A DNA stretch of 64,000 nucleotides from Penelope pileata. Its lineage: Eukaryota > Chordata > Aves > Galliformes > Cracidae. Location: NCBI GenBank assembly GCA_013396635.1, contig WBMW01001495.1:186001-250000 (forward strand), written 5' to 3'. This document shows positions 29,120-42,460 of the stretch, piece after piece. The notes beneath the pieces are model-generated. The model was not told the origin of the DNA, made no database searches, and was given only the letters and a program-made list of their open reading frames with translations. A program made the position numbers and the translations under genes. Position 1 is the stretch's first letter; every line of letters starts with the position of its first letter.

Positions 29120-32100
29120 TGTATTGCATCACTCTGAATTTGGCTACCACCACAGCAAGTTTTGCATATAGCATATCCAACTGCCTTACCTCAAAACTAA
29201 TACTTGTTTTCTATATGCATCTACCCAAACTACTTTTCTGGAAGAGGGATGGCTGCCTCCAAACACCCAGCACAGTGCTGGGTGCTGCTCATGCTGCCCT
29301 CATGACAGCTGTTTCTGTTGTTGGTTGCCCTATGGCCACGAGGCCACAGCTTCCCACCGCCTCTGCACAAGCAGTTCATCTGCCATTGCCTTCCTGCTCT
29401 CTGCGCGGGGCGGGTGGCAGGAAGCTACAACTGCTCTGTGTGTTTATCTCTCCCCATCTCACAGCCCTGACAGCGCAAGTCTATTTGGATAGCAAGAAGC
29501 TGTCGTTACTAAGCAGCCACAAAATCTAAAAGGGACATTTCCCAGCAACTGACACTGTAAAGAGTAACTGCAAAACAAGTTCTTTGTAACACAACAAATA
29601 CATATATTCTTAATGTGAATGAAGTGAGAAAAAAGAACAGCAGTTCTTGTGTAGATGCTTCACTTACATAATCTTAAAATCTTTCTACTTCAGAATCAAA
29701 AGGCCTGAGTGTCACTGACAAGGATATGAACAATAACTTCAAATTCCAGTCTCTCTGTAGCTTGTCTTGAGCCCTTATGCCTCCACACAGCTCATTCAGG
29801 CCCCTTTCTCTAGCACAGAGCTCCCTTTTGCTCAGGAATAACCAAATGGCTGCCGTCATGCAGCAGCAGACCCAGTGGATGCCCTCCTGGCATGTTTAAC
29901 ACCCCCTCAGTGGAAGAGGCATTTCAGCCAAACATGACCAGACAGCTACAGAAGACTTTTTGGGGTAGGCTCATGGAGCAAGCTCCATACCGAGGCTTTA
30001 GCTTCCCCAAAGGGTTTTAGCCCAGGATAGCCTGCGGGGTCAGAAGCAGGCTTGCAGCGCAGGCCTGCAGGCACCACAGGGCAGCCTGCGCTCTCAGACT
30101 TCTTCTCTTACTTTTATTTATTAAACAAACAATGCTGGTGACCACAACAGGCTTCAAGTGGGACTAACAAATGGTCTGGAGACAAGGAAAAGTGCATTTT
30201 AAAGATGGAGGGGGTATGCAGGCATTCCTGCAGAGGTGAACCCACTGCTGCGTCGATGATCGCCCTCCCGAGCCCTGCAGGCTGCGCAGCCCAACTGGGC
30301 CAGCTCTGGGGCTCGCACAGCTTGGGGGCTGCTCTGAGGAGGTGTTTGTGCATACATTGCTTTTTCAGTCATCGAGTGAGACTTCCTGGCTGCCTTTTAC
30401 TGCTTCTCTGATGCAGAGCACTCATAAAGTTTAATTGACCAATTAAGCACGGTTTACAGTTGCTTCGCACTGCTGCAGTGCCACAGAGCAGACTGAAAAA
30501 AGTAGAGAATCTGTCCCATATGTTATTTTTGTCAGGAAAACATACATGGGCTAAAGTAATCTAAATAGGAGATTAGCTTGTAGTGGAGGGTATGGATTTG
30601 GCTCTTATGGGAAGGGTTGAAAGTGAAGATCCCCAGTCCCTCCTGTTGTGGTTGCTGCATGGCTGGGAGGGAGCAATGGGCATCAGGCACAAGGCTGTCA
30701 GGGCTGTGCAACAGGGAGAGAGAAGCATGGAGTGGGGGTGGCTCCCGAGCCAGGAGGAACAGCCTTTTGGGAACGAATCATGAGAAAAGGTGGGAGAAAA
30801 AAACAATGCATATAAGCAGCAAAGACAATTTTCAATTATTTTTTGGCGATGGAAAAGCTGAGGGAGTATTTGTCCACCTGCAACCATTAGTAATGCTGAC
30901 CCCGCATAGCACAAAGGCACTTGTGGCAACATATGGCGACACTACTTCCCAGTTTCTCCCTCCCCATCCCCTAACACCCACGTGCATTTAGATCAATCAG
31001 CATTGAGGCTACTTCAGAGTCCTCACAATGCTCTGGCAAAGTAAAGAAACAAAGGGAAAAAGAATGAAGAGAGAACTAGTGGAAGAAATTGCAAGGAGAG
31101 AGATGGAAGAGATCCAAATGTGGTGTGGAAAAGACATGAGTAGATCATGGGCTTAAAAAAACATTCTGCCCTGCTTTCCAGTTACATTGTGTTAGATAAG
31201 CACTTCAGTAATTAGCACTTCCATAGGAGCTCAAGAAGATGAGGGGAGTTGCAAAGGTGAGGCTTGGAAAATTATTTCCCCTGCCTTTAGGGCATCAACG
31301 GCTTCACTTCGATCTGTTAGACTGTGCTTTCCAGAAACGTGGCATAATAATTGGGCTGGAAATTATCTCTAGTTCTATTAGAATTTAAAATGAGCTTAAA
31401 GGGAATCTAAAATAGTTCATTTTAAAGCTTGAGAGTGGGAAGTGCTGAATAGGTCTGCTAAAGAATATGGAGACATCCACTTCATGTGAGCTGACTTCAA
31501 ATCTAGCATAAATTAGAAAGGTCTGGAGGCATGCTCACTAAAAAGTTATGCAACAGTCACATGTGAAACCATCAGCTGGTCCTTGTCATCTAGTTTGAGT
31601 GATACAAGCTGGCACTGCAAAAGATCTAAGCTGTCTGCCTGATCCAAATCCTCTGTCCAGTCTTTTCTCTTGAGAGTTAATGCAAGAGTAGCAGAAAGAA
31701 AGTGCCTTTTGTCACTGCTCTCTTGTTTTCAGAACAGCCTGCAAAGCAGTTGCTTCTTTTTGATGACTGGGAAAGAATAACTAAATATATTCTTTAGAGA
31801 GTTATAATATTTAGAGCAGAGCTACACTGTTTAGAGAAGAGCTACCTATTGAACAGCTGTCACATCACTACTTACTAAACACTTACTTTGGAATCCAAAG
31901 ATGTAGAGGTTAACAGCTTGAGCTAGGAAACTAGAGACTTCAGACACAGTGTGCATCACAAACACTTGACGCTGCTTTATAGAAAGAAAGGTTTCAGTTG
32001 CTAGGGTTTCCAAACGGGCACATTTTGCAAGGAATCAATAAGGGCACTGAATTAAAATCGAATCAGAAAGACTGACAGGGACTGTGCAGCTTCTGATGCT

Positions 32101-32327
32101 GAAGGCAAGGGCTCTGTGCATGGTCAGCCAAAACTGTTGGTTAGTTTGTTTAAGTCTTTGTATTCAGAGGTTTGGATAACAGCAAAAGGAAACTCATGCG
32201 TGCACATACACAGAAAAGATGGACCTTTTTTTCTTTTTCCCCAAATCATGGTTCAGTTCTTTGTGCTGTTGAAAGGCAAGCATCCTGTCAGGCTCATCTG
32301 AGATACAACTAATTGCAAGAAATCTCT
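29120..32327. other. Non-coding, nothing recognised
   Basis: Slightly GC-richer patches (about 29240-29430, 29870-30090 and 30580-30780) carry overlapping open frames on both strands, up to about 129 codons, without domain, splice or homology signal that I recognise. I treat them as chance frames. Confidence 0.4.
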
Positions 32328-33046
32328 TCATAGAATCATAGAATGGCTCAGGTTGGAAGGGACCTTAGAGATCATCTTGTTCCAACCCCCCTGCCATGGG
32401 CAAGGACACCTCCCACTAGACCAGGTTGCCCAAAGCCCCACCCAGCCTGGCCTTGAGCACTTCCAGGGAGGGGGCATCCACAACTTCTCTGGGCAACCTG
32501 TTCCAGTGTCTCGCCACCCTCACAGTGAAGAATTTCTTCCTTATATCTAGTCTAAATCTACCCTCTTCCAGTTTGTAGCCATTACCCCTTGTTCTGTCAT
32601 TATCTGTCCTTGTAAAAAGCCCCTCCCCAGCTTTCCTGTAGGCCCCCTTCAGGTACTGGAAGGCTGCTATCAGGTCCCCCCGCAGCCTTCTCTTCTCCAG
32701 GCTGAAGAGTCCTAACTCCCTCAGCCTGTCCTCGTAGGGGAGGTGCTCCAGCCCTCTGATCATCTTCGTGGCCCTCCTCTGGACCCGCTCCAACAGCTCC
32801 ACATCCTTCTTGTGTTGGGGGCCCCAGAACTGGACACAATACTCCAGGTGAGGTCTCACGAGAGCAGAGTAGAGGGGCAGAATCACCTCCCTCGCCCTGC
32901 TGGCCACACTTCTCTTGATGCAGCCCAGGATGCGGTTGGCCTTCTGGGCTGCAAGCGCACACTGCCGGCTCATGGTGAGTTTCTCATCAACACACCCCCC
33001 CAAATCCTTCTCCTCAGGGCTACTCTCAAGTCATTCTCCGCCCAGT
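32328..33046 (-). mobile_element. CR1 LINE, 5'-truncated copy with intact ORF2 C-terminus and 3' tail
   Basis: On the minus strand the copy begins inside ORF2 and runs through the stop codon to the CR1 3' end. At the plus-strand left edge this end appears as TCATAGAATCATAGAATGGC, the reverse complement of the ATTCTATGA octamer tail. The body is highly similar to the CR1 consensus as I know it and carries a 195-codon frame without stops, so this is one of the younger CR1 copies here. CR1 moves by target-primed reverse transcription, and 5' truncation is the rule. Confidence 0.95.
32416..33003 (-). pseudogene. CR1 ORF2 fragment: reverse transcriptase C-terminal region
   Basis: The 195-codon frame covers only the part of ORF2 beyond the reverse transcriptase active site. 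In order it shows the MSRQCALAAQKANRILGCIK block, the REVILPLYSALVRPHLEY block, the RRATKMI...EDRLRELGLFSLE block and the C-terminal RHWNRLPREVVDAP block that precedes the stop. The endonuclease and the catalytic FADD box are absent through 5' truncation. The Met at the start is simply an internal codon of the original frame, so no functional protein is expected. The lack of stops shows recent insertion rather than function. Confidence 0.9.
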
Positions 33047-33944
33047 ATGATAAACCAATATATCACACTTCAATATTTTTAATCATGCTTAAATTTATCT
33101 CTATGCGAACTGTACAAATGTTTTAAAAAATAATACAATATGGAAGATCTCAAGCATTCTACTCTTTTTAATTAAAAAGATTGAAACAACAAATATATTA
33201 AAATCAAATTTCAACAGATTTGAAACTTGTTGCTGTCTACGGATAAAGAAATGCTGATATCAGCTCCATACGATGTGACAGAAATATATAATCATTACTG
33301 AACTGATTTTAGGATCATGGAAGACTGAAAAGTTATGATGATGGCTTATCTATCTGCATGCTTGAAGAAGATTTTGAAAAAGGTCTTCAAGTTAAAACGT
33401 CACTAACCATGGAATGGAATTACATGGTAGAAATTATATGGGACTTATCTGTCAAAACACTTTCACTCTTAAAAATACACAGCTAGCAACTGAGTCCAGA
33501 ATGCACAATAAACAGACTTGAAGAGCTTTTAACTCCATTCTTAGGGGGGAAAAAAAAAAAAAGGAAAAAAGGGATTTGTATTACAGTAATAGTTCAGAGT
33601 ATGTTCAAGTCCAATGGAATAAATTCTTTCAGTCCCTCATGTTCTAATGCATTTGTCCCAAGGCACAACCAGCACATCTCTAGTCTGTCTGTGAGGTAAT
33701 TGACCTATTTGCTTTCATCTCCTATCAAGTAATGGATTTGCTAGAATTGAGAGGGCTACTGCATTTGATACAGACAGCATGTTGGGTATAAAATAAACAT
33801 TCCAAAGGCTTCCACCAATAATGAAAAGAAGTCCTATTTTCAAAAATTACAGATACCTTAAAAAGTCTAATCTAATTAACTTTCAATTAGATATAGACTA
33901 AGAATCTACGTCATGCTGCAAATGGATCTCAGCCTCCAAATTTA
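33047..33944. other. Non-coding, nothing recognised
   Basis: AT-rich sequence with an A-run near 33549-33562. No gene signal. Confidence 0.45.
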
Positions 33945-34504
33945 CATTGGTCGCTCTCAAAGTAATGCCTCCTATTTATTTCCATGGAAACTACAACAGA
34001 TACAAAGAGTATAAAAACAATATTTTATACAGCAAATTCTCAGCCACAAAACGCTGTTTTCCAACATAGTCACCACCATTAGCTATGCATTTTCACCAGT
34101 GATGAACAAGAGCTTGCATGCCACACTCGCATTAGTCCGCATGACTGTCTGGAACATGGCCTGTCTCTCACATCGCTGTCGGACTGCTGAAACGCACCAC
34201 GCACCACCTCATGATGCGTCCACTGTGTGCTTTCCATCAACGTTCAGCAAGTGTCAATGAATGTCAGTGGGTGCCATTTTTTCTGCATGGAGGAATTCAG
34301 TTCCACACCTCTGCTTCATCCACACTTCCACATCAGATGCCACTGTGTCAGAGTGCCCCCCTGCTGCCATCTGTCCCACAGCAACAAAATGGAACGCAAT
34401 ACTGGTGGGAAGGTTCAACCCTTACTGCCATACCACCAACATCCACCTCTGATGTTGCAGGCAACATAATAAAATAGGAGGCATTACTTTCAGAGCAGCC
34501 CTTG
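33945..34504 (-). mobile_element. Internally deleted mariner derivative with both terminal inverted repeats
   Basis: The left end (33945-33975) and the reverse complement of the right end (34474-34504) are 31-base inverted repeats agreeing at about 26 positions, and both contain AAAGTAATGCCTCCTAT. TA dinucleotides flank the element (33943-33944 and 34505-34506), the mariner target duplication. Read on the minus strand, the right-hand terminus is the 5' end. The interior keeps 5' untranslated-like sequence and then the very end of the transposase (encoding the ALVHHW...MHS NGGDYVG-like tail region near 34040-34120). The central transposase is missing. At about 560 bp it is a non-autonomous derivative of the same family as the copy at 4775-5670. 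Confidence 0.85.
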
Positions 34505-34765
34505 TACTTTAAGGCAGGACCATTGTAACTGTTGGTTTCTACGCTGTATAAAATTTGTATTTCAATAGTTACATTACTCTCCAAACTCCTGTTGACAAGA
34601 CTTTGCAAACTTGCATCATCAGTATCTTCTACCATTTAAGACCACACGCAATGATGATTAGGGTGTGAGGATTATTGCTAATTGTTCTGAGTAACGTCTT
34701 TGTTGCTAAGTTGTTGATACACCTTAGTTTTATTCCTCATGAAAAAAAAACACGCCTAAGTCCAG
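34505..34765. other. Spacer, nothing recognised
   Basis: Short AT-rich interval between the mariner derivative and a CR1 scrap. Confidence 0.4.
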
Positions 34766-34945
34766 GATTTGCTATGGCAAGGGTATTATTATTGCTGGCT
34801 CATGCTAAGCCTGCTGTCACCAGCACTTCCAGGTCTCTTTCCGCTGAGCTCCAGCCACTTGTCTCCCCGTCTGCACCTGCGTCCAGCACTGTTCCATCCC
34901 AGGTGCAGAACACAGCACTTTCCTCTGATGATTGCTCCAACTCTC
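34766..34945 (-). mobile_element. Degraded CR1 LINE fragment (ORF2 interior)
   Basis: Translating the minus strand with frameshifts gives consecutive CR1 ORF2 pieces: GKC then VLHLGWN, then SSAERDLEVLV, then SRLSMSQQ and a remnant of the following ALAA-KKAN block. These blocks occur in this order just after the reverse transcriptase active site in CR1. At least one single-base deletion (near 34817, between VLV and SRL) and a small deletion near 34790 break the frame. No 3' tail is attached, so this is an old, isolated piece. The outer boundaries are approximate. Confidence 0.72.
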
Positions 34946-37900
34946 GAATGTATATAGGTCCATTTGCAAAGCCTCTCATCTCTTCAGAGAGTCAACAGCA
35001 CCTCCCAGCTTAGTATCATCAAAATACAGATTTTCTTTTTGTTGTGGCTCATAAATGCAATGCTGATGCCATGAGTCCCATGATATCTATTTTGGAAAGA
35101 CAGTCTTTCCAACAAAATTATGAGGTGGTCTTTATAATGTTTGTATGAGCTTGATACCTTTGCTATCAGTGAAAAAGAAACCTGCTGTATATTTTCTGAA
35201 TCTCCACAACTCTACTGAGAAGTCTTAACCCTTAAAGAACTCTTTTATAAAGTCAATAGCTGAACAAGAATATGGATAAAATCAAATTTCAGCAAAACTG
35301 AAATTTGGATGGAACACGTTTAATAGGAAGAGAATCCAGAACAGGTCTCTGTTGAAGAGATGTAAAGACAATTTAGGGGTAATTCTTCGTATGGAATGGA
35401 TGTTAATAGTTCTGGCATCTTCTCTCTTTCAATTACACCAAGGAAACCACCAAGGCAATTTCTTGCTTCTTAATCAGCTAATCACAGTACATCTTTCGCT
35501 ACACGCCCCATTGGCACGAGCCTGTGGAAATATGCTTCCCAGAAATACTTTTTCCTACCATCAGTAAGAAGCTATAGGTAGTATCATGAGGAGGAAAAAA
35601 ATAAAAATGTGGTCCAAAACCTCCTTTGAGATTATGACCTATAGACAGACCAGACACTCAAAAAAGAGTTTGTTAACATGTTACAGATCATCAGACTGCT
35701 GTGTTGCTGGAGCCTACTGCCAGAGCAGTAGAGCTAGCATCAGGTTTTTAACCCAAGATCTTGACTTTGTATTGAAATAATCTGGAAGGCACCTATTGTT
35801 TGCCATTCTGTCAGAGATGTCTTTTCATCTTCCTTAGAGACTCGAAACTCTTCTGAACAAGGACTATCTTCCAACACAACTTTATAACACATAACAAAAG
35901 CTGGTAATAATCCTCACTAAAGCCCTTGGATACTACTGCAGCAGTAAGAAGCAACATCATGTCCAAGAGCAGCCAAAGTGCATCCCAACAATGTAATTAT
36001 GATATTTGTATTGAAAGGACAATGGACTGCTTGATGAGACTTAAATTTGTATGAATGTTCCAGCCCATCACCGTATACCACATACTTTGTGTGTGAAACC
36101 TTCTCTAGAAGAACAAAGTACCTCCCTAAATGTGAACTTTGTCTGCATAAATAAAACCATCTGGATTGCTGTCTAACCATCTGCTTTGTCTGAAGTTTAT
36201 AGTCTCCTGAGTGTTATTCACAGGCCCACATACAATTAGGCCTCTAAAGACATTTTTATTTGGTAAATGCTTTCCCACAGCACTTTATTTTTTCTATTTG
36301 TTTTTGATCTTGTAAAAAAAATGTCATTTTAATACGTGTGTTGTAATACTGCATGTGTTTGTGTTTCTGTGAACTGCTTGTAGTTCTATTAGTGGGTAGA
36401 TATTACAGGCTGGATTCCCTTGGGAACAGGGGAGGAAAGAACTACAAAAAAGATACTTGGAGATACCAGATCCTAAGACTTCTTTACTGCTCTCCCCAAA
36501 TAAAGTGCTAGCTTTGGGTGGACAGATGACTTAAAATATATCAGCTATTCACATGTGACAAGATGTCAAGAACTAAACTGTCCCAGCTCAACAGCTACAG
36601 CTGATAACAGGTAATCACCATTTTGTCAATCCTCTACCAGGCAGGGACTCTGCTGGTTTGAAAATTCCAAGATTACTGGCAGCATGCAGTGTCCAGACAA
36701 CCCACCAGTGCTCAGCTCTGTATGAGTAAGATGCATAATTATCTTCCCCTAATGCTACAAGCTAAAGTCACTACACTTCTGCTCGCTCTTCTTGCTTTTA
36801 AAAAAAAAAGAATTTCCATCCGGAGCCCTTACAAATCCTTGCCAAAAGCGTTCATTCTCCTTCAGAGTTCAACTGCTCCCGTTTCTGGAGAAAATGTCTC
36901 AGTTCTCTGTAGGTCAGCAAGTATACAACAGTTCATGAGCTGTGGTACTTCTGCCTTATCTGCCCTCTTACCACAGGCAATGGAAAATGTTTCACTTGAA
37001 ACAACAAACAGATTCAAAATCAGAAATAGAAATGACCTAAGAAGAGATTAATATAACTTAACAGAATCTACTTCATTCTGTTCTAAACCATCACTGAAGT
37101 TTCAGTAAATCAAATGTATGTATAACTGTCTATTTATGCAATCATTAACAATAATCACACCTTTTCATCTACCTAGAAGACATATTCTCTAAGCATTACA
37201 TCCAAAGTGAGATTTAAAGTTAAATGTAAACCTACAAATCATGGAGTGCAATCTTGTATTTGTAATCTGAACATAACTAAAGCAACCGGGACGAGAAGCC
37301 TGTATATTAAAGATGTGCAAAACAGATGTCCTCTTCTATAGTCACTCTTCCCCAAATTTCTTCAACATCATAGAAAAACAAAAAGGTTGCCAACAGGCCT
37401 GCGGAAGCTAAGACCCAGGACAATTCGTCTCTCTGCTGAAGAGTTGAGAGAGGGCAGCTGGATCCCACTGGACCCTGCTGTGTTTAGTTTCTAAAAAAGG
37501 GAACTAAAATGAGAAGCAGCCTCCAGGGGCAGCAAAATACAGCAGGAAGCTTGGAGATGCAGCTCTGTTCTAAAAAAAAATAAAATTGTTTCATGTATGT
37601 GATTCTATTTACTTGTTAGCTTATTTGTGTAGCTTGGGGGCCCTGGGTTGTTTCCCAGTCAGCTTCTTACAATCCTAATTCCTGTTGACATACAAGAATG
37701 TGAGTGTACGAGCTCACACACACACACGTAGGAGCTTCTGTGGATGTACAAAATAATTTTAAATAATTCTAATTTACTGTCAATAAATTCCACTAGAGCC
37801 TTGTACACTGTAAGAGAGCTTGTACATAGATAATGTCATCTTCCAAATGTAAGTTCTTTATTTTTTTATTTTAGCCTTTAATACATGGACATGTTCTAAA

Positions 37901-40900
37901 ACAAGCAGTGAATACACTATCACTTTTCAGCTAAACTATGCTCACTGGACTTATGAATTTCCAGCCTGTTGTAAATGAGATGTGTGTTGTAAATTTAAGT
38001 CACAATATTTTATCAGATCTAGCAACAAGTCGGGCACCACAGCTAAAACAATGAGCCTTAATGCCTGTCTATATGCCTAGATCCAAGACGGACTTTGTTT
38101 GGGGCTTTCTTTTGTTAATTGTACCAAAAAAAGCTATCCTATTCATTCAAAACTGAAGTCAAGACAACCATTAATTGTTATTTTTCCCAAGTAGCAATGC
38201 TGAGTGGGTCCTGAGTGATCTATTGTATTGCTAACTATTTACATGCACTAAGTTTCAGTGTGAATATGCTAGTCACTTTGTCAATTTCTACATTACAAAT
38301 TGGCTTGTGTTTTCAATCTCAATGCGCCATAAATGTCTATAATCTGTGACTGGGAGTCTATTCACATCAGTCAGGAGAACACTTACCCTTATGTTCCAGA
38401 GCTTATGTTATAGAGCTTCCTTTGAGAAGTATAATTAAACTAAAATACAAATTTGCTTTAGATTTTAAATATTTTCTTAGAAAAAGAAATTTATTAATTT
38501 CAATAACTTGTGTGATGCTTATTTTTTTTCAGAACACTACTTCCAAGAGCTGGGAAGATTTGTTTTCTGGCAAGCATCAAACATTTTTCCATTGGTCACA
38601 GCATTCTTGCACTAATTGAGTTTAGAAAACTCTTCAGCTGCTGCTTGGATGAACACGATCTGTGAAAAGAAATAATGGGATGGATCCATTAGCTAGTTAT
38701 TCTTTATGGTCAAACATGCATCAGTTGCAAAATGTAATATGAGAACTGTATTCTGGTGCTTCAAACCTTTCAGTTTATATGAACTGCCATAAAACAAAGC
38801 ATGACAGTATCTTCTTTCCTGAAATACTTCATACTTCTCAGTGAAGGATCTCACTGGTTTTCAAAACACACAAATCTGTACAAGACAGAAGCCTTCTGAA
38901 GCTTACAGTGATTTTGCTGTCTGAAGTAAAAACTGCAGGGAATATGCTTTGTTTATTTCAATACTTACCACGCATGAAATATGACCAAATCTTTTCCCTG
39001 GTTAAAATTATCCATTCTGCTAAAAATAATTGTACAGAATATGATTCAACTACAAAATGGGACATTTGCATAGAAGTAATGGATTTTTAATGTGATTGCA
39101 GACTATGTAGAAGAAATATTTTGTTGCATTTCCCCTAAATGCTCCTTTACTTTTACAATTTTATTTTACATGATAGCATATGTAACTGAAGTTATTTTTC
39201 CATAGCTCTCACCTTTCTATTAATATTTCAGATATTACATGGGGAAGATAATCTCACTAATGCTCACATCAGTTTTCCAGAATGTTTCCTTTCCTTTAGA
39301 TAGGAGTACACAGTACAGCTGGACTTGTTAGCATCTTGACCTTGACTCTTTGTTGACTTACATTCTTGGTAGCTACAGACTTCTGTATTAAGTAGAAACT
39401 AAAATACTGCTCTTCTGGAATGTTTACCTTTTGAACTTAAATGTGAATTTTATTTAGAAGATGTCAAGGCCCAAGCAGAGAACCAACCTCATGATTTCAC
39501 ATTGAAGTCTAGCCACTTGATACTTTAAACTACATAAAATCTCACGTAAAAATGCAGAAGACTAAAATTTTCAGTAGATTTGACTCCTGCATGAGGACAC
39601 CAAGTAAAATCCCCATTAGCATTCAAGCAACTCATATGTATGAATTTGAAGTGCATGAACTGCACTCCTCCAGCCTCACAGCACTGGTCAGTGGGTTGAC
39701 ACCCAGGCTGCGTACTGCAGTTTCCCGCAAGCTCTGCTAACAAACAGATACGATGCAGCTCTGGTCAGCCCAGTTCACTGGCTCTGCTGGGTCCACCTTT
39801 GCCCCCTCCCTTCCTTCCCTCTTCCCCATGGAGCCATATTACCTACGCAATGCTTATGCATAGCAAGGAAACAACTGGAGACAAGCTGTATTCCCCTACT
39901 GCACTATACCCCGCAGATAGGTCTTTCCAGCCAACTGAGGAAGTGTGTGCAATGAGGTCTGTGGGACGACAGCAGGTCTCAGCAACATCTTATGCCACAG
40001 CCTGCAACGAGGTCAGAGCAGCCCCAGCACAAGAGGTCAGTCAGCAAGAGACTTTCAATCTCTTAAAGCCTTGCTAAACTCCCATGTAAAAGATTTAGTA
40101 GCGGTAGGATCGTTGTTGGTATAAAGATACACAAGATATCATCTGTTAGTACAATGCACAATCACTGTGAAATCAAGGACTTAGACTGCAGCCAAACCCA
40201 AATATTTTTCCTCCCATTAGGAAGTAATAAAAATGCCCTAGCAAGATGGGTTCAAGCCTTCTCACTTTCTCTTGAAAGGCTCTTTCTGGCAAAAGTGGCT
40301 TACCAGCAAATACACTTTAATTTCTGTGGGCCTGATTATTAACTTCTGCATACTGTGTACCTCTTCACACCTGTGCAAAGTGAGGTAAAAGAGGCTGCCA
40401 AACAAGTGCCTTACATTCCACAGGTGCAATTATTTTACAAGTATAAAAGAACTGAAAACAAAAGTCTGGAGGTGGTGCTTGGAGTTTCTTATAATATTAC
40501 TGTTTTTTTTTGAAGTCAAGAGATATGTTATTACTTTAAAGTGTTTCCTGCTTAGTAAGTAAGTAGGGATATTGCTAGTGCTTGGACTTTTCTCAATAGT
40601 GTAGTACCTTACCTGAATTTTCCTCCCACTCCGCTGTCTTTCTTCTTGGTACTTTTGTGTACAGTGATATTTATGATCGGATTCCCTCTTCCCACAATAC
40701 AGTGCACCTCCTGCAGTAGGTGCTTGCTAAACACATTGTTTCTATCCCAATTTTTCTGGTAGAAAGCAAAGGAAATGAGCAGCACAAAGTATTTGACTTT
40801 TTTTCCTCTAGGCTATGCTATCAATATATGCTCTCATTTTTCTAACAGAAACGTATGGATGTGTAGGCACATCACTAGCTTTATAAACGTGTTCTTTTAG

Positions 40901-41446
40901 GGAGAGTGTTTTTTTAGTTCTAGGTAGAATGCACATCAGACCGATATCCAAGTGAGGATGAATTACGCAGGACCTAAGAAAGCACGCTTACGAAAAGTAA
41001 GCTTTGTGCAAGCGGGCATTTGAAAAACCCTTATTTAATGGGGAATTTGATATTAAAATACGCTTCTTCGTTAGCGGATATCATACGACACCTACAAAAG
41101 GAACTGATTTAGTTTTGCTTTCCCATCCTTTAAAAGCACCCTAAACACCACACAAAGCTCAGTTGCTAGTGGCTTCGGGTTGGTCGTAAGTCTTGGTTGA
41201 ACCTTTCCATCTGACGGGGTTAACTAGGTAGTACATTTTCATCTGAATGTAGGTTTTGTGATATCTAACACTTCAGCTCCCGCAGCTGCTTTCATTATAC
41301 AAGTAAAACATCTCTTACACAGTCACCTATTTTTGCCACATTTGTACAAACTACATTGGTTTTCAAATTTCCATTCTTTCATGAAAATGAACTGAAATTC
41401 ACCAACGCGCTGGCTGCCATTCCCCTTCCCCCAACGGTGGGGAAAG
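34946..41446. other. Non-coding, nothing recognised
   Basis: AT-rich sequence with a short CA run (37712-37727). The longest open frame (36689-37051, plus, 120 codons) has no recognisable domain or splice context. No transposon recognised. Confidence 0.4.
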
Positions 41447-41520
41447 AGTGGATGATGGACATGTGTGGCTGCATAAACACTGTTCCTTAGGAAACAGCTT
41501 TAAAAAAAAAAAAAAAAAAG
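41447..41520 (+). repeat. First copy of a 74-bp duplicated contig end
   Basis: The sequence begins AGTGGATGATGGACATG and ends with an 18-A run followed by G, directly before the N gap. The same 74 bases recur at 42786-42859 with three substitutions. The copy ends at a gap and the other starts right after an N. This is what two unmerged overlapping contig ends look like, with the substitutions explained by two haplotypes or read errors. Confidence 0.9.
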
Positions 41521-42460
41521 NNNNNNNNNNNNNNNNNNNNNNNNNNNNNNNNNNNNNNNNNNNNNNNNNNNNNNNNNNNNNNNNNNNNNNNNNNNNNNNN
41601 NNNNNNNNNNNNNNNNNNNNNNNNNNNNNNNNNNNNNNNNNNNNNNNNNNNNNNNNNNNNNNNNNNNNNNNNNNNNNNNNNNNNNNNNNNNNNNNNNNNN
41701 NNNNNNNNNNNNNNNNNNNNNNNNNNNNNNNNNNNNNNNNNNNNNNNNNNNNNNNNNNNNNNNNNNNNNNNNNNNNNNNNNNNNNNNNNNNNNNNNNNNN
41801 NNNNNNNNNNNNNNNNNNNNNNNNNNNNNNNNNNNNNNNNNNNNNNNNNNNNNNNNNNNNNNNNNNNNNNNNNNNNNNNNNNNNNNNNNNNNNNNNNNNN
41901 NNNNNNNNNNNNNNNNNNNNNNNNNNNNNNNNNNNNNNNNNNNNNNNNNNNNNNNNNNNNNNNNNNNNNNNNNNNNNNNNNNNNNNNNNNNNNNNNNNNN
42001 NNNNNNNNNNNNNNNNNNNNNNNNNNNNNNNNNNNNNNNNNNNNNNNNNNNNNNNNNNNNNNNNNNNNNNNNNNNNNNNNNNNNNNNNNNNNNNNNNNNN
42101 NNNNNNNNNNNNNNNNNNNNNNNNNNNNNNNNNNNNNNNNNNNNNNNNNNNNNNNNNNNNNNNNNNNNNNNNNNNNNNNNNNNNNNNNNNNNNNNNNNNN
42201 NNNNNNNNNNNNNNNNNNNNNNNNNNNNNNNNNNNNNNNNNNNNNNNNNNNNNNNNNNNNNNNNNNNNNNNNNNNNNNNNNNNNNNNNNNNNNNNNNNNN
42301 NNNNNNNNNNNNNNNNNNNNNNNNNNNNNNNNNNNNNNNNNNNNNNNNNNNNNNNNNNNNNNNNNNNNNNNNNNNNNNNNNNNNNNNNNNNNNNNNNNNN
42401 NNNNNNNNNNNNNNNNNNNNNNNNNNNNNNNNNNNNNNNNNNNNNNNNNNNNNNNNNNNN
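41521..42460. other. Assembly gap (940 N)
   Basis: This is an unbroken run of N. Open frames crossing it are meaningless. The true sequence missing here may belong elsewhere, because the contig on its right appears misplaced. Confidence 0.99.

Noticed and set aside
29140..29529. 129-codon frame with a possible signal-like N-terminus
   Set aside because: No domain or splice evidence; the frame overlaps the region next to a CR1 tail and looks like chance in GC-richer DNA.
37712..37727. CA microsatellite of interest
   Set aside because: Only about seven units; ordinary genomic background.
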